A stretch of 64,000 nucleotides of DNA. Source: Halomonas daqiaonensis (lineage in GTDB: Bacteria; Pseudomonadota; Gammaproteobacteria; Pseudomonadales; Halomonadaceae). A program made the position numbers and the translations under genes. Below, in pieces: positions 17,620-27,150 of this stretch; position 1 is the first letter of the stretch, and each line of letters begins with the position of its first letter. The stretch spans positions 1 to 64,000 of the forward strand of contig NZ_FOBC01000007.1 of NCBI RefSeq assembly GCF_900109725.1, written 5' to 3'. The notes under the pieces are model-generated. The model saw only the letters and a list, made by a program, of their open reading frames with translations, did not search any database and had not been told where the DNA came from.

Positions 17620-19137
17620 TCAGCTGTCCTCCACGTCCTCCCGAGGCGCGTTGCCGGCCAGTAGCTTCGGTACCAGCCATGGCAGCACCAGCAGTAAGGC
17701 AGCGGCTATCCACAGCCCCAGTGAAATACCCGACTGCCAGAGGATGCCGACATCGCCCCCGCTGATCGACAGCGCGCGGCGCAGGTTTTGCTCCATCAAA
17801 CCACCCAGCACGTAGCCAAGAATCACGGGGGCCAGGGAGAACCCCAGCTTGCGCAGCAGGTAACCGAACACGCCGATGACCAGCATCAGGTAGATGGCAA
17901 ACAGGTCGGAGTGCAACTGATAGACACCAACGAAGGCCAGGATGGCAATGGCGGGCACCAGGACCCAGCGCGGAATGGTCAGCACGCGAGCAAATACGCC
18001 AGCCAGCGGCAGGTTGAGCGCCAGCAGTACAACGTTACCGATGTACAGCGAGGCGATCAGGCCACCGGCCACTTCCGGGCGCTCGGTGAACATCATCGGC
18101 CCTGGGGTGATGTTGTAGAGCATCAGCGCGCCGAGTAGGACGGCCGTGGTGCCAGAACCGGGAATGCCTAGCGTCAGCATGGGCACGAAGGAGCCAACTG
18201 CAGCCGCGTTATTGGCCGACTCTGGCGCTGCCAAACCGCGCATATCGCCCTTGCCAAAGGTGCCTTCCTTGTCGGAAAGGCGCTTCTCGGTGGTGTAGGA
18301 GACCGCGCCGGCCACCGACGCACCGGTGCCGGGCAGCACGCCAATGATAAAACCTAGCAACCCCGAACGGCCGATAGCACCTTTACATGCAAGTACTTCC
18401 TTGAGGGTGACGAAGACCCGGCCCAGCGGCGGGAGCTTGCCGTCGTCCTCCGAGCGGTGGGCATGCTCGAGCATCAGCAGAATTTCACTGATGGCAAACA
18501 GCCCAATGATCATCACCACGAAGTCGATGCCGTCGTAGAGCTCGGGCAAACCGAAGGTATAGCGCAACACGCCGCTGCCGGAGTCGATGCCTACGGTGGC
18601 AATCAGCACGCCGAGCACCGCGCCAATGGCGGTCTTGATCGGGTCCTTGCCCATCATCACCGACATGGAGGAGAACGCGAATATCATGAGCGCAAAAAAT
18701 TCTGCTGGGCCGAACATCACCGCGACTTCTGCCAGCAGCGGCGCAAAGAGTGTCAGGCCAATAATGGCAATGGTCGCGCCAATGAATGAACTGACGGCCG
18801 AAAGGCCTAGAGCGGGGCCTGCGAGCCCTTTCTGTGCCAGCGGGTAGCCATCCAGGGTGGTCATGACAGCGCCGGCATCACCAGGCACGTTGAGCAGGAT
18901 GCTCGACATGCGCCCGCCGTATTCGGCGCCAGTGTAGACGGCGGCCAGCAGGATCAGCGATGACTCCGCCGGCAAGCCAAGGGTGTAGGCCAACGGCATC
19001 AGGATGGCTATGCCGTTGATCGGCCCGATGCCCGGCAGTGCCCCGAAGAGCGTGCCGAGCAGCGCGCCAAGGAAGGCCAGGCCCAGGTTGAGAGGCGTCA
19101 GCGCGACGCCGAAGCCGTCGATCAGGAAATCGAACAT
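17620..19137 (-). CDS. tctA: TctA, large membrane subunit of a tripartite tricarboxylate transporter
   Basis: A 505-residue integral membrane protein with about twelve helices. The family motif GALPGIGPINGIAILMPL lies in the first 60 residues, with a second related motif GVLPGTGASVAGAVSYTTEK near residue 265. It forms the transport channel with TctB and accepts ligand from the periplasmic TctC. It is the third gene of tctCBA, starting 12 bp after tctB. The substrate (citrate, other tricarboxylates or another carboxylate) cannot be read from sequence. Confidence 0.92.
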   Translation of the reverse strand: MFDFLIDGFGVALTPLNLGLAFLGALLGTLFGALPGIGPINGIAILMPLAYTLGLPAESSLILLAAVYTGAEYGGRMSSILLNVPGDAGAVMTTLDGYPLAQKGLAGPALGLSAVSSFIGATIAIIGLTLFAPLLAEVAVMFGPAEFFALMIFAFSSMSVMMGKDPIKTAIGAVLGVLIATVGIDSGSGVLRYTFGLPELYDGIDFVVMIIGLFAISEILLMLEHAHRSEDDGKLPPLGRVFVTLKEVLACKGAIGRSGLLGFIIGVLPGTGASVAGAVSYTTEKRLSDKEGTFGKGDMRGLAAPESANNAAAVGSFVPMLTLGIPGSGTTAVLLGALMLYNITPGPMMFTERPEVAGGLIASLYIGNVVLLALNLPLAGVFARVLTIPRWVLVPAIAILAFVGVYQLHSDLFAIYLMLVIGVFGYLLRKLGFSLAPVILGYVLGGLMEQNLRRALSISGGDVGILWQSGISLGLWIAAALLLVLPWLVPKLLAGNAPREDVEDS

Positions 19138-19149
19138 CTCAGCGATCCT

Positions 19150-19599
19150 TTAGATGAAGCTGGCGAACAAGTAGCCAGAAGGCAGACTGATGCCGAGGGC
19201 GGCGGTAAACAGAAAATAGCCGACAATCGACATGACAACGCCGGTGATCAGTGCCTTACCCCAGGTCGCATCAAACAGTCGCGCTAGAGCGGTTACCACC
19301 AGCAGCGATGAGACGATGAACCCCAACTGTCTGAACAAGACGGCATAGACCAACAGCAACACCAGCACCAGTAACAACCGGAGCGCCAGCGCCTTGTGCG
19401 GCCAGCTGCCGTTGTCGCCGGGCCTGAGGATCATGGCCAGCGATAGTAAGGTCAGCAGAATCGACAGCCCCAAAGGGAATGCCTTGGGGCCGACGGGCTC
19501 ATAGCTGAAAGGTATTTCCAGCTGAAGGGCCTGGACGGCGATAAACGCCGCCAGACCGATCAGGGCAATACCCAGTACTCGGTCGGCGGCGATTCTCAT
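19150..19599 (-). CDS. tctB: TctB, small membrane subunit of the tripartite tricarboxylate transporter
   Basis: A 149-residue protein with four predicted TM helices, the usual topology and length of TctB. Visible segments include VLGIALIGLAAFIAVQALQ, GPKAFPLGLSILLTLLSLAM and LLVLVLLLVYAVLFRQLGF. The family is poorly conserved, so the call leans on position between tctC and tctA. Its ATG overlaps the tctC stop by 4 bp, indicating translational coupling. Confidence 0.88.
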   Translation of the reverse strand: MRIAADRVLGIALIGLAAFIAVQALQLEIPFSYEPVGPKAFPLGLSILLTLLSLAMILRPGDNGSWPHKALALRLLLVLVLLLVYAVLFRQLGFIVSSLLVVTALARLFDATWGKALITGVVMSIVGYFLFTAALGISLPSGYLFASFI

Positions 19600-20588
19600 T
19601 GCGTTAGACCCACTTCTTCGGCCAGCCCTTTGAATTCGCCAACCTGTTCTTTGACGTAGCTGTCGAAGTCGTCACCGAAGCGTGACATCGGGAAGAGACC
19701 GCGCGCTTCACGCAGTTCGGCAAAGACAGGGTCTTCTGCCAGTTCCTGCATGCGCTCGATCCAGGCCTGGTAGGCTTCGTCGCTGACGTCCGGACCCATG
19801 TAATAGCCGCGCCAGATCGGCCACTGGACGTCGTAGCCCTGCTCGGCCGCGGTGGGGATTTCAGCGTAGGGGCCGTCCATGCGCTCTTCGGAGAGGGCCG
19901 CCAGTACGCGGATCTTGCCGCTCCCAAGCTGTGACTTGAGCTCGGAGAGATCGCCGGTGAAGACCTGGATATGGTCGCCGAGCAATGCTGCCAGGGCCTC
20001 GCCGCCACCCTCGAAGGCCACGTAACGAAGGTCTCTTGGCGACATGTCCCCGGACTTGGCGATCAATGCCGCCTTCATCCAGTCCTGGCTACCAACCGTT
20101 CCACCAGCGCCGAAGGCGATCTCGCCCGGGTTGTCCTTGAGGTCGGCCATCAGCTCATCGAGGTTTTCCCAAGGCGCATCGGCACTGACGACGATAGCGC
20201 CATAGTCGACGCCGAGCGCGCCCAACCAGCGAACCTCATCAGCGTCGTACTGGCCAAACTTGCCCAGCGCCAGGTTGACGGCGGCACCGGTGCTGGCGGC
20301 AACGATCAGGCCAGGGTCATCGGTGCGTACACCGTTGACATGGTTATAAGCTACCGCGCCAATGCCACCGGGCATGTAGCTGACCATCATTGGCTTGCTG
20401 ATCAGGCCGGTATCCTGCAGGCCATTGGCAGCCAGTCGGCACGTCAGGTCGTAGCCACCGCCGGGCTTGGCTGGCGCGATGCACTCGGTGGATTCCGGGA
20501 TTGTCTGAGCGTGAGCCTGACCAATAAACAATGCACTGCCGATGACGGCAAGGCCAGAGGCGCGGCGAAGGGTTGGGTTGATCTTCAT
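19596..20588 (-). CDS. tctC: TctC, periplasmic solute-binding protein of the tripartite tricarboxylate transporter
   Basis: A 330-residue exported protein. The signal peptide is MKINPTLRRASGLAVIGSALFIGQAHAQ, with cleavage after AHA. The mature part shows the Bug/TctC pattern: CIAPAKPGGGYDLTCR near the N-terminus (ligand loop) and YMPGGIGAVAYNHV. It captures the carboxylate for TctAB. ATG 20588 is chosen because AGGAG precedes it and the signal peptide begins there; the open frame extends to 20675 with a non-hydrophobic leader. It is first in tctCBA and divergent from tctD, 136 bp away. Confidence 0.93.
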   Translation of the reverse strand: MKINPTLRRASGLAVIGSALFIGQAHAQTIPESTECIAPAKPGGGYDLTCRLAANGLQDTGLISKPMMVSYMPGGIGAVAYNHVNGVRTDDPGLIVAASTGAAVNLALGKFGQYDADEVRWLGALGVDYGAIVVSADAPWENLDELMADLKDNPGEIAFGAGGTVGSQDWMKAALIAKSGDMSPRDLRYVAFEGGGEALAALLGDHIQVFTGDLSELKSQLGSGKIRVLAALSEERMDGPYAEIPTAAEQGYDVQWPIWRGYYMGPDVSDEAYQAWIERMQELAEDPVFAELREARGLFPMSRFGDDFDSYVKEQVGEFKGLAEEVGLTQ

Positions 20589-20724
20589 GACGAACTCCTG
20601 TTCTCTTGTAATGAAGGGCGAGCAAGGGCCTCGCCCGCCATCTCGTGATGGCCAGGGCGATGCTAGGCCCGTCACCTTTCATCAACCTGTCACCTTGCCT
20701 GTCACTCCCTGAGACATTGGTCGT

Positions 20725-21393
20725 ATGCGCCTGCTGGTCATCGAGGACGATGTACTGATCGCCCGCTCGCTGGAGCAGGCACTGTCTCCCTTGGGCAATA
20801 CCGTCGAGGTGTTCACCACCCATGGCGAGGGCGCGGCCGCCCTGCGCCACGACCGCTTCGACCTGGTGCTGCTCGATCTCGGCCTGCCCGACGGGAACGG
20901 CCTGAGTCTGTTGTCGGCGCTGCGCGACCGCGGCGACACCACCCCGGTGCTGATCCTCACTGCCCGGGACGCCGTCGACGATCGCGTCAGCGGCCTCGAC
21001 CACGGCGCCGACGACTACCTCGCCAAGCCGTTCTCGCTCGCCGAGCTGGAGGCCCGGGTGCGGGCCCTGTTGCGGCGTAGCCAGCAGCGCAGTGACAACC
21101 GGCTGCGTTACGGGACGCTCGTCTTCGATCCGGCCACCGGCGCGGCGACCCTCGACGACGCTCCGCTGGCGCTGCCGCGCCGCGAGCTGCGCCTGCTCGA
21201 GGGGCTGCTGCTGCACGCCGGCAGCATCGCCCCTCGCGAAGCCCTGGAGCGGCGCCTGTTCGGCTTCGACGAGGTGGGCTCCAACGCCCTGGAGGTCTAC
21301 GTCAGCCGGCTGCGCAAGCGGCTCGTCGGCTCCGGGTTTCAGATTCGCACCTTCCGCGGGCTGGGCTACCGGCTGGAGGACGATGCCGGGTGA
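20725..21393 (+). CDS. tctD: TctD-like OmpR-family response regulator
   Basis: A 222-residue regulator with receiver (D8/D9, phosphoacceptor D51, conserved K in LAKPF) and a C-terminal winged helix ending RTFRGLGYRLEDD. It is divergent from tctCBA and overlaps tctE by 4 bp, the arrangement of TctDE systems that switch on tricarboxylate uptake. The 136-bp divergent region is where it would bind; I see no clear repeat there. Confidence 0.9.
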   Translation: MRLLVIEDDVLIARSLEQALSPLGNTVEVFTTHGEGAAALRHDRFDLVLLDLGLPDGNGLSLLSALRDRGDTTPVLILTARDAVDDRVSGLDHGADDYLAKPFSLAELEARVRALLRRSQQRSDNRLRYGTLVFDPATGAATLDDAPLALPRRELRLLEGLLLHAGSIAPREALERRLFGFDEVGSNALEVYVSRLRKRLVGSGFQIRTFRGLGYRLEDDAG

Positions 21394-22793
21394 TCGAGGT
21401 CACGGGCTCGCTCAAGCGCCGCCTGGCGGTGTGGCTGCTGGTCACCGTCACCGGCCTCGGCGCACTGCTGATGGTCGAGGCCTGGATGAGCACCCACCGG
21501 GCCGCCGAGCGGGCCTACGACAGCCAGCTCGAGGCCGCCGCCCTGACGATCGCCGAGGCCGTGCAGTGGCAACAGGGCGAGCCGCTGGTGGAGGTGCCGG
21601 CAGCGGCCCTGCAGATACTGGCCACCCGGCACCAGGAGCGGGTCTTCTACGCCGTGCTCGACGCCGACGGCGAGGCGGTGTCCACTAACCTGCCCTTCGC
21701 CATCGAGCCGGCCTGGCGCGAACAGGTGACCAGCGCGCCGATGGCGCTCACCACCCGCCTCGACGGCGCCGCCTGGCGGCTCTACGGCCGCGAGTATGAC
21801 TCGGCAGGCTGGGTCTCCCAGGAGCCGGTGCAGATCTGGGTAGGGCATACCCGCGGCGGGCGGGTGGCGCTGGCCGATGAGCTCTTCGAGCGCACCCTGA
21901 CCCGCTTCGTGGCCATGGTGCTGCTGGCCGGCGTGCTGATGGCCCTGGCCCTGCGGGTGGCGCTCGGCCCGATGCGCCGGCTGCGTCGTCAGCTGCGCCA
22001 CCGAGACGCCGACGACATGCGCCCGCTCGATGCCCGGGTGCCCGAGGAGATGCGTGAGCTGGCCCAGACCCTTGACCACCTGTTCGCCCGCCAGCGCCAG
22101 AGTCGCGAGGAGCTGCTGCGCTTCACCGCCGACGCCAGCCACCAGCTCAAGACACCGCTGGCCGGGCTGCAGAGCACCAGCGAGTTGGCGCTGCAGAGCG
22201 AGGACCCGGCCGACTGGCAGGCCGCCCTGACGGCGGTGCACGAGGGGGCCGGGCGCACCAGCCGCCTGGCCGGCCAGTTGCTGAGCCTCGCCCGCCTGCG
22301 CCACCTAGGCGAGGCCGACGCGGTGGCGCCTTTGGACCTCGCCGCTGTGCTGCGCGAGACCGTGCTGGAGTGGGCCGGGCGCGAGGTGGCGCGCCACCAT
22401 GACCTTGGGCTGGCTGAGCTGCCCGACGGCCCGCTGTGGGTGTGCGCCGAGGGCTGGGCGATCCGCGAGCTGCTCGGCAACCTGATCGACAACGCCCTGC
22501 GCTACACCCCGCCGGGCAGCGTGATCACCCTCGGCGTGGCGGTCCACGGCGACGAGGCGGTGCTCTTCGTCGAGGACGACGGCCCGGGCGTGCCGGCTGA
22601 TACCCGCGAGCGGCTGCTGCAGCCCTTCGAGCGGGGCGGGCGCCAAGATACCGACGGCTCCGGGCTGGGTCTGGCGATCGTCGACTCTATCGCCCGGGGG
22701 CTCGGCGGTCGGCTGACGCTGGGGACTTGCAAGCCTCACGGCCTGGTGGTGAGACTTCACCTGCCCCTGTGCGATCCCAAGGAGACTCCATGA
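21390..22793 (+). CDS. tctE: TctE-like sensor histidine kinase
   Basis: A 467-residue inner-membrane kinase. An N-terminal TM helix, a periplasmic sensing segment of about 135 residues and a second TM helix (FVAMVLLAGVLMALALRVAL) precede HAMP and HisKA (H251 in TADASHQLKTPLAG). The C-terminal HATPase has N, G1 (DDGPGV) and G2 (GSGLGL) boxes. It overlaps tctD (ATGA) and the following solute-binding-protein gene (ATGA), so the three are one operon. It probably senses the transported carboxylate. Confidence 0.9.
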   Translation: MIEVTGSLKRRLAVWLLVTVTGLGALLMVEAWMSTHRAAERAYDSQLEAAALTIAEAVQWQQGEPLVEVPAAALQILATRHQERVFYAVLDADGEAVSTNLPFAIEPAWREQVTSAPMALTTRLDGAAWRLYGREYDSAGWVSQEPVQIWVGHTRGGRVALADELFERTLTRFVAMVLLAGVLMALALRVALGPMRRLRRQLRHRDADDMRPLDARVPEEMRELAQTLDHLFARQRQSREELLRFTADASHQLKTPLAGLQSTSELALQSEDPADWQAALTAVHEGAGRTSRLAGQLLSLARLRHLGEADAVAPLDLAAVLRETVLEWAGREVARHHDLGLAELPDGPLWVCAEGWAIRELLGNLIDNALRYTPPGSVITLGVAVHGDEAVLFVEDDGPGVPADTRERLLQPFERGGRQDTDGSGLGLAIVDSIARGLGGRLTLGTCKPHGLVVRLHLPLCDPKETP

Positions 22794-23830
22794 CGCGATG
22801 GCGAGTCGGTCTGCATCTGGTCCTGCTGGCGATGCTGCTGGCAGGGGCCGCCCCGCTGCACGCGGCGTCGACGCCGCTGGTGGTTGAGGCGGCGCTTGAC
22901 CGCGAGGTGGTCGCACCGCTGCTCGACGCCTTCCGCGCCGCCCATCCCGACATCGCCCTGGACTTCCGCGACCGCTCGACCCTGGAGGTTGATGCGCGGA
23001 TCGGCGAGGCCGACCCGGCGCCGGACGTGGTGATCAGCTCGGCGATGCCCTGGCAGATGGCGCGGGTCAACCAAGGCTACGCGCGGCGGCTGGATTCGCC
23101 GGCGGCGCGGCGCTGGCCAGCCTGGGCCAAGTGGCGCGACGAGGTGTTCGGCTTCACCTTCGAACCCATCGTCATGGCCTACCGGCTCGATCTCTCGCGC
23201 CACATGGCGCCGCCCCAGACCCACGCTGACCTGTACACCCTGCTGACCACCGAGCCGGGCAAGCTCGAGGGCAAGGTCACTGGCTACTCGCCGTTCAAGA
23301 GCGGGGTGGGCTACACGCTCTACCAGCAGGACGCCCGCTACACGCCGCGCTTCTGGGACCTGGTGGCCGGCATGGGGCGGGTGAACGCCCAACTCGAGGG
23401 CAGTACCCGGGCGATGCTCGAGGGGCTGAGTGAGGGGCGCTACTGGCTCGGCTACAACCTGCTCGGTTCCTACGCTATGCTCTGGGCCCAGCAGCACCCC
23501 GAGGTGATCGTGCAGGTACCTCGGGACTACGCGCTGGTAATGATGCGCATGGCCTTCATCCATCGCGACGCGCCGCATCCGGTGGCCGCCGAGGCCTTCG
23601 TCAACTTCCTGCTCGGCCGCGAGGGGCAGCGGGTGCTGGCCGGCCAGACCACGCTGTTCAGCGTGCGCCCGGACATCGTCGGGCCCTACACGGCGGCGCG
23701 GCTGCGCGATCAGGTGGGCGAGCGGCTCTTCCCGATTCCCCTCAGCGCCTCGCTACTGGCCTTCGTCGATCCCCAGCGCCGCGCCGCCTTCCTGGCGCGC
23801 TGGCGCCGCGAGTTCCGCCGCGCTGAGTGA
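22790..23830 (+). CDS. Periplasmic ABC-type substrate-binding protein co-encoded with TctDE
   Basis: A 346-residue exported protein with signal peptide [22 protein letters not shown]. The mature part has the two-lobed binding-protein pattern of the iron/spermidine-type family: [24 protein letters not shown] at the start, [13 protein letters not shown], and [14 protein letters not shown]. The ATG at 22790 overlaps the tctE stop by 4 bp. No ABC permease or ATPase is nearby. It may serve as an accessory periplasmic sensor for TctE rather than in transport (inference from operon position). Confidence 0.8.
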   Translation: MTRWRVGLHLVLLAMLLAGAAPLHAASTPLVVEAALDREVVAPLLDAFRAAHPDIALDFRDRSTLEVDARIGEADPAPDVVISSAMPWQMARVNQGYARRLDSPAARRWPAWAKWRDEVFGFTFEPIVMAYRLDLSRHMAPPQTHADLYTLLTTEPGKLEGKVTGYSPFKSGVGYTLYQQDARYTPRFWDLVAGMGRVNAQLEGSTRAMLEGLSEGRYWLGYNLLGSYAMLWAQQHPEVIVQVPRDYALVMMRMAFIHRDAPHPVAAEAFVNFLLGREGQRVLAGQTTLFSVRPDIVGPYTAARLRDQVGERLFPIPLSASLLAFVDPQRRAAFLARWRREFRRAE

Positions 23831-23865
23831 CGGGGGCCGGCCACGACTCGCATTGCCGGCCCCCG
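23831..23865 (+). terminator. Large stem-loop after the tctDE operon, overlapping the guaB promoter
   Basis: CGGGGGCCGGC and GCCGGCCCCCG form a perfect 11-bp stem with a 13-nt loop, directly after the TGA at 23830. No T run follows. Its right arm covers part of the guaB -35 region. Confidence 0.6.
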
Positions 23866-23882
23866 GTCGTGGTCGCTATAAT
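23853..23882 (+). promoter_or_regulatory. Sigma-70 promoter of guaB
   Basis: -35 TTGCCG (23853-23858), 18-bp spacer, and a perfect -10 TATAAT (23877-23882). The start would be near 23889, about 40 nt ahead of the guaB ATG. Confidence 0.75.
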
Positions 23883-23930
23883 GGGGGATTAACTTTCCTC
23901 CCTCCCACCAGTTCACTGGGTGTCGCCGCA

Positions 23931-25400
23931 ATGCTACGTATGGCCCAAGAAGCGCTTACGTTCGATGACGTATTACTCGTACCCGGGTATTCCGATGTCC
24001 TGCCCAACGACGTCAGCCTCAGGACCCGCCTGACCCGCGACCTCTTCCTGAACATCCCGCTCGTCTCCGCCGCCATGGACACCGTCACCGAAGCCCGACT
24101 GGCCATCGCTATGGCCCAGGAAGGCGGCATCGGCATCATCCACAAGAGCATGACCATCGCCCACCAGGCCGCCGAGGTGCGCAAGGTCAAGAAGCACGAG
24201 AGCGTGATCGTCAAGGACCCCGTCACCGTGGGGCCCGATGCCAAGCTGGCGGACCTGCTGGCGATGGCCTCCGAGCACGGCTTCTCCGGCTTCCCGGTGG
24301 TGGAGGGCGAGACCCTGGTGGGCCTGGTGACCCAACGCGACATGCGTTTCCAGCCCAACCATGGCGACAGCGTGGCCGACATCATGACCCCCGGCGAGAA
24401 GCTCGTCACCGTGGCGGTGGGCACCGGGCTCGACGTCATCAAGGGCAAGATGCAGGAGCACCGTGTCGAGAAGATGCTGGTGGTGGATGATGACTTCCGC
24501 CTGCGCGGCCTGGTCACCTTCCAGGATATCGAGAAGGCCCGCACCTTCCCCTATGCCGCCAAGGATGCCGACGGCCGCCTGCTGGTCGGCGCCGCCGTGG
24601 GCACCGGCCCCGAGACACCGGATCGGATCGCCGCGCTGGCCGAGGCCGGCGTGGACGTGGTGGTGGTCGACACCGCTCACGGCCACTCCCGGGGCGTGAT
24701 CGAGCGGGTGCGCTGGGTGAAGGAGCACTTCCCGCAGGTCCAGGTGGTAGGCGGCAATATCGCCACCGCCGAGGCCGCCCAGGCGCTGGCCGAGGCCGGC
24801 GCCGACGCCGTCAAGGTAGGCATCGGCCCCGGCTCCATCTGCACCACCCGCATCGTCGCCGGGGTGGGCGTGCCGCAGATCACCGCCGTCTCCAACGTGG
24901 CCGCGGCGCTGGTGCCCTACGACATTCCGCTGATCGCCGATGGCGGTGTGCGCTTCTCCGGCGACCTGGCCAAGGCCGTGGCCGCCGGTGCCAGCACGGT
25001 TATGGTCGGCGGACTGCTGGCCGGTACCGAGGAGGCCCCGGGCGAGATCGAGCTCTATCAGGGCCGCACCTACAAGGCCTATCGCGGCATGGGTTCCATG
25101 GGCGCCATGTCCCAGACTCAGGGCAGCGCCGACCGCTATTTCCAGGACAAGAGCGAGGGCGCCGAGAAGCTGGTGCCGGAAGGCATCGAGGGTCGCGTGC
25201 CCTACAAGGGCATGATGAGCGGCATCGTCCACCAGCTGATGGGCGGCCTGCGTGCCTCCATGGGCTACACCGGCTGCCGCGACATCCAGGAGATGCGCAC
25301 CAAGCCGCAGTTCGTGCAGATCACCGGGGCCGGTTTCGCCGAGTCACACGTGCACGACGTGCAGATCACCAAGGAAGCCCCCAACTACCGCGCGGGCTAA
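23931..25400 (+). CDS. guaB: Inosine-5'-monophosphate dehydrogenase
   Basis: A 489-residue enzyme that oxidises IMP to XMP with NAD+, the committed step to GMP. It has a TIM barrel with a CBS pair inserted (about 95-205). The catalytic loop [20 protein letters not shown] carries the active-site cysteine, and the flap contains [29 protein letters not shown] aligns with the start of E. coli GuaB (488 residues), so ATG 23931 is used although the frame is open from 23853. It is followed by guaA 95 bp later, so they are probably one operon. Confidence 0.97.
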   Translation: MLRMAQEALTFDDVLLVPGYSDVLPNDVSLRTRLTRDLFLNIPLVSAAMDTVTEARLAIAMAQEGGIGIIHKSMTIAHQAAEVRKVKKHESVIVKDPVTVGPDAKLADLLAMASEHGFSGFPVVEGETLVGLVTQRDMRFQPNHGDSVADIMTPGEKLVTVAVGTGLDVIKGKMQEHRVEKMLVVDDDFRLRGLVTFQDIEKARTFPYAAKDADGRLLVGAAVGTGPETPDRIAALAEAGVDVVVVDTAHGHSRGVIERVRWVKEHFPQVQVVGGNIATAEAAQALAEAGADAVKVGIGPGSICTTRIVAGVGVPQITAVSNVAAALVPYDIPLIADGGVRFSGDLAKAVAAGASTVMVGGLLAGTEEAPGEIELYQGRTYKAYRGMGSMGAMSQTQGSADRYFQDKSEGAEKLVPEGIEGRVPYKGMMSGIVHQLMGGLRASMGYTGCRDIQEMRTKPQFVQITGAGFAESHVHDVQITKEAPNYRAG

Positions 25401-25405
25401 CGCTA

Positions 25406-25433
25406 GCTTGAAGCCGGAAGCTTGAAGCTGGAA
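25406..25433 (+). repeat. Two tandem 14-bp copies in the guaB-guaA gap
   Basis: GCTTGAAGCCGGAA is followed at once by GCTTGAAGCTGGAA, with one mismatch. The second copy runs into the left arm of the following hairpin. It looks like a small intergenic repeat. Confidence 0.6.
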
Positions 25434-25455
25434 GTGGCCGCGCCGCTTCCAGCTT
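25425..25455 (+). terminator. Stem-loop between guaB and guaA
   Basis: AAGCTGGAAG and CTTCCAGCTT form a perfect 10-bp stem with an 11-nt GC-rich loop. Only a TTT follows. It is more likely an attenuator or processing stem than a full stop. Confidence 0.5.
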
Positions 25456-25495
25456 TCGTGTTTCCGGGCCGTTCGCCTCTCAAAGGAAAGGCCTG

Positions 25496-27073
25496 ATGAC
25501 AGACATTCACGCCCACAAGATCCTGATCCTCGACTTCGGCTCCCAGTACACCCAGCTCATCGCCCGCCGGGTGCGCGAGATCGGCGTCTACTCCGAGGTT
25601 CGCGCCTTCGATATCACCGAGGCCGAGATCCGCGAGTACGCGCCCAACGGCATCATCCTCGCCGGCGGCCCGGAGTCGGTCACCCAGCTGGACTCGCCTC
25701 GCGCACCGCAGTGCGTGTTCGAGATGGATCTGCCGGTGCTGGGCATCTGCTACGGCATGCAGACCATGGCCGAACAGCTCGGTGGTGCCGTCGAGGGCTC
25801 CCACGTTCACGAGTTCGGCTACGCCCAGATCCGCATCGATGAAGAGACCGCGCTGTTCCGCAATATCTCGGACCACATCGACCACGAGACCGGCAGGAAC
25901 CTGCTCGACGTCTGGATGAGCCACGGCGACAAGGTTGCCCGGATACCGAGCGAGTTCACCGTTACCGCCTCCACGCCGAGCTGCCCCATCGCCGCCATGG
26001 CCTGGGAGGAGAAGCGCTTCTATGGCGTGCAGTTCCACCCCGAGGTGACCCACACCCTGCAGGGCCTGCGTATCCTCGAGCACTTCGTGCTGGAGATCTG
26101 TGGCGCCGAGCGCCTCTGGACCCCGGCCCAGATCATCGAGGATCAGATCGCTCGCGTTCGCGAGCAGGTGGGCGACCGACACGTGCTGCTCGGCCTCTCC
26201 GGCGGCGTGGACTCCTCGGTGGTGGCGGCCCTGCTGCACAAGGCCATCGGCGACCAGCTGGCCTGCGTGTTCGTCGACAACGGCCTGCTGCGCAAGGCCG
26301 AAGGCGAGCAGGTGATGGAGACCTTCGCCCGCCACATGGGCGTGAAGGTGATCCGCGTCAACGCCGAGCCGCTGTTCCTCTCCAAGCTCGAGGGCGAGGC
26401 CGACCCCGAGGCCAAGCGCAAGATCATCGGCAACACCTTCATCGAGGTGTTCGACGAGGAAGCCAGCAAGATCGAGGGCGTCGACTTCCTGGCCCAGGGC
26501 ACCATCTACCCCGACGTGATCGAGTCCGCCGCCGCCAAGACCGGTAAGGCCCACGTGATCAAGTCACACCACAACGTCGGCGGCCTGCCCGAGACCATGA
26601 AGCTCACGCTGGTCGAGCCGCTACGTGAATTGTTCAAGGACGAGGTGCGCAAGCTCGGCGTCGAGCTCGGCCTTCCCTACGACATGGTCTACCGCCACCC
26701 CTTCCCGGGGCCGGGCCTGGGCGTGCGCATCCTTGGCGAGGTGAAAAAGGAGTACGCCGATATCCTGCGCGAGGCCGATGCCATCTTCATCGAAGAGCTG
26801 CACAAGGCCGACTGGTACCACAAGACCAGCCAGGCCTTCGCCGTTTTCCTGCCGGTGCGCTCCGTCGGCGTGGTCGGCGACGCCCGCCGCTACGAGTGGG
26901 TGATCGCCCTGCGTGCCGTGGAGACCATCGACTTCATGACCGCCCGCTGGGCGCACCTGCCCTATGAATTGCTGGAGACCGTCTCCAACCGCATCATCAA
27001 CGAGATCACCGGCGTCTCTCGCGTCACCTACGACGTCAGCAGCAAGCCGCCCGCGACGATCGAGTGGGAGTGA
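25496..27073 (+). CDS. guaA: GMP synthase (glutamine-hydrolysing)
   Basis: A 525-residue enzyme, the same length as E. coli GuaA. The N-terminal class I glutamine amidotransferase has its nucleophile in VLGICYGMQ, and His/Glu in [11 protein letters not shown]. The ATP pyrophosphatase domain carries the P-loop LSGGVDSSV (near residue 233), and a C-terminal dimerisation domain ends PPATIEWE. It converts XMP to GMP using glutamine. AAAGGAAAG precedes the ATG at 25496. Confidence 0.97.
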   Translation: MTDIHAHKILILDFGSQYTQLIARRVREIGVYSEVRAFDITEAEIREYAPNGIILAGGPESVTQLDSPRAPQCVFEMDLPVLGICYGMQTMAEQLGGAVEGSHVHEFGYAQIRIDEETALFRNISDHIDHETGRNLLDVWMSHGDKVARIPSEFTVTASTPSCPIAAMAWEEKRFYGVQFHPEVTHTLQGLRILEHFVLEICGAERLWTPAQIIEDQIARVREQVGDRHVLLGLSGGVDSSVVAALLHKAIGDQLACVFVDNGLLRKAEGEQVMETFARHMGVKVIRVNAEPLFLSKLEGEADPEAKRKIIGNTFIEVFDEEASKIEGVDFLAQGTIYPDVIESAAAKTGKAHVIKSHHNVGGLPETMKLTLVEPLRELFKDEVRKLGVELGLPYDMVYRHPFPGPGLGVRILGEVKKEYADILREADAIFIEELHKADWYHKTSQAFAVFLPVRSVGVVGDARRYEWVIALRAVETIDFMTARWAHLPYELLETVSNRIINEITGVSRVTYDVSSKPPATIEWE

Positions 27074-27095
27074 TCATTCCGCCGTGCTAGTCTTC

Positions 27096-27124
27096 AGGAA
27101 ACCCGCCCGCGTGGCGGGTTTCCT
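27096..27124 (+). terminator. Intrinsic terminator after guaA
   Basis: AGGAAACCCGCC and GGCGGGTTTCCT form a perfect 12-bp stem around a 5-nt loop, 22 bp after the guaA stop. The T-rich segment lies inside the right arm. Confidence 0.75.
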
Positions 27125-27150
27125 GTCTCCGAGATAAGGAGGGGAATCGC

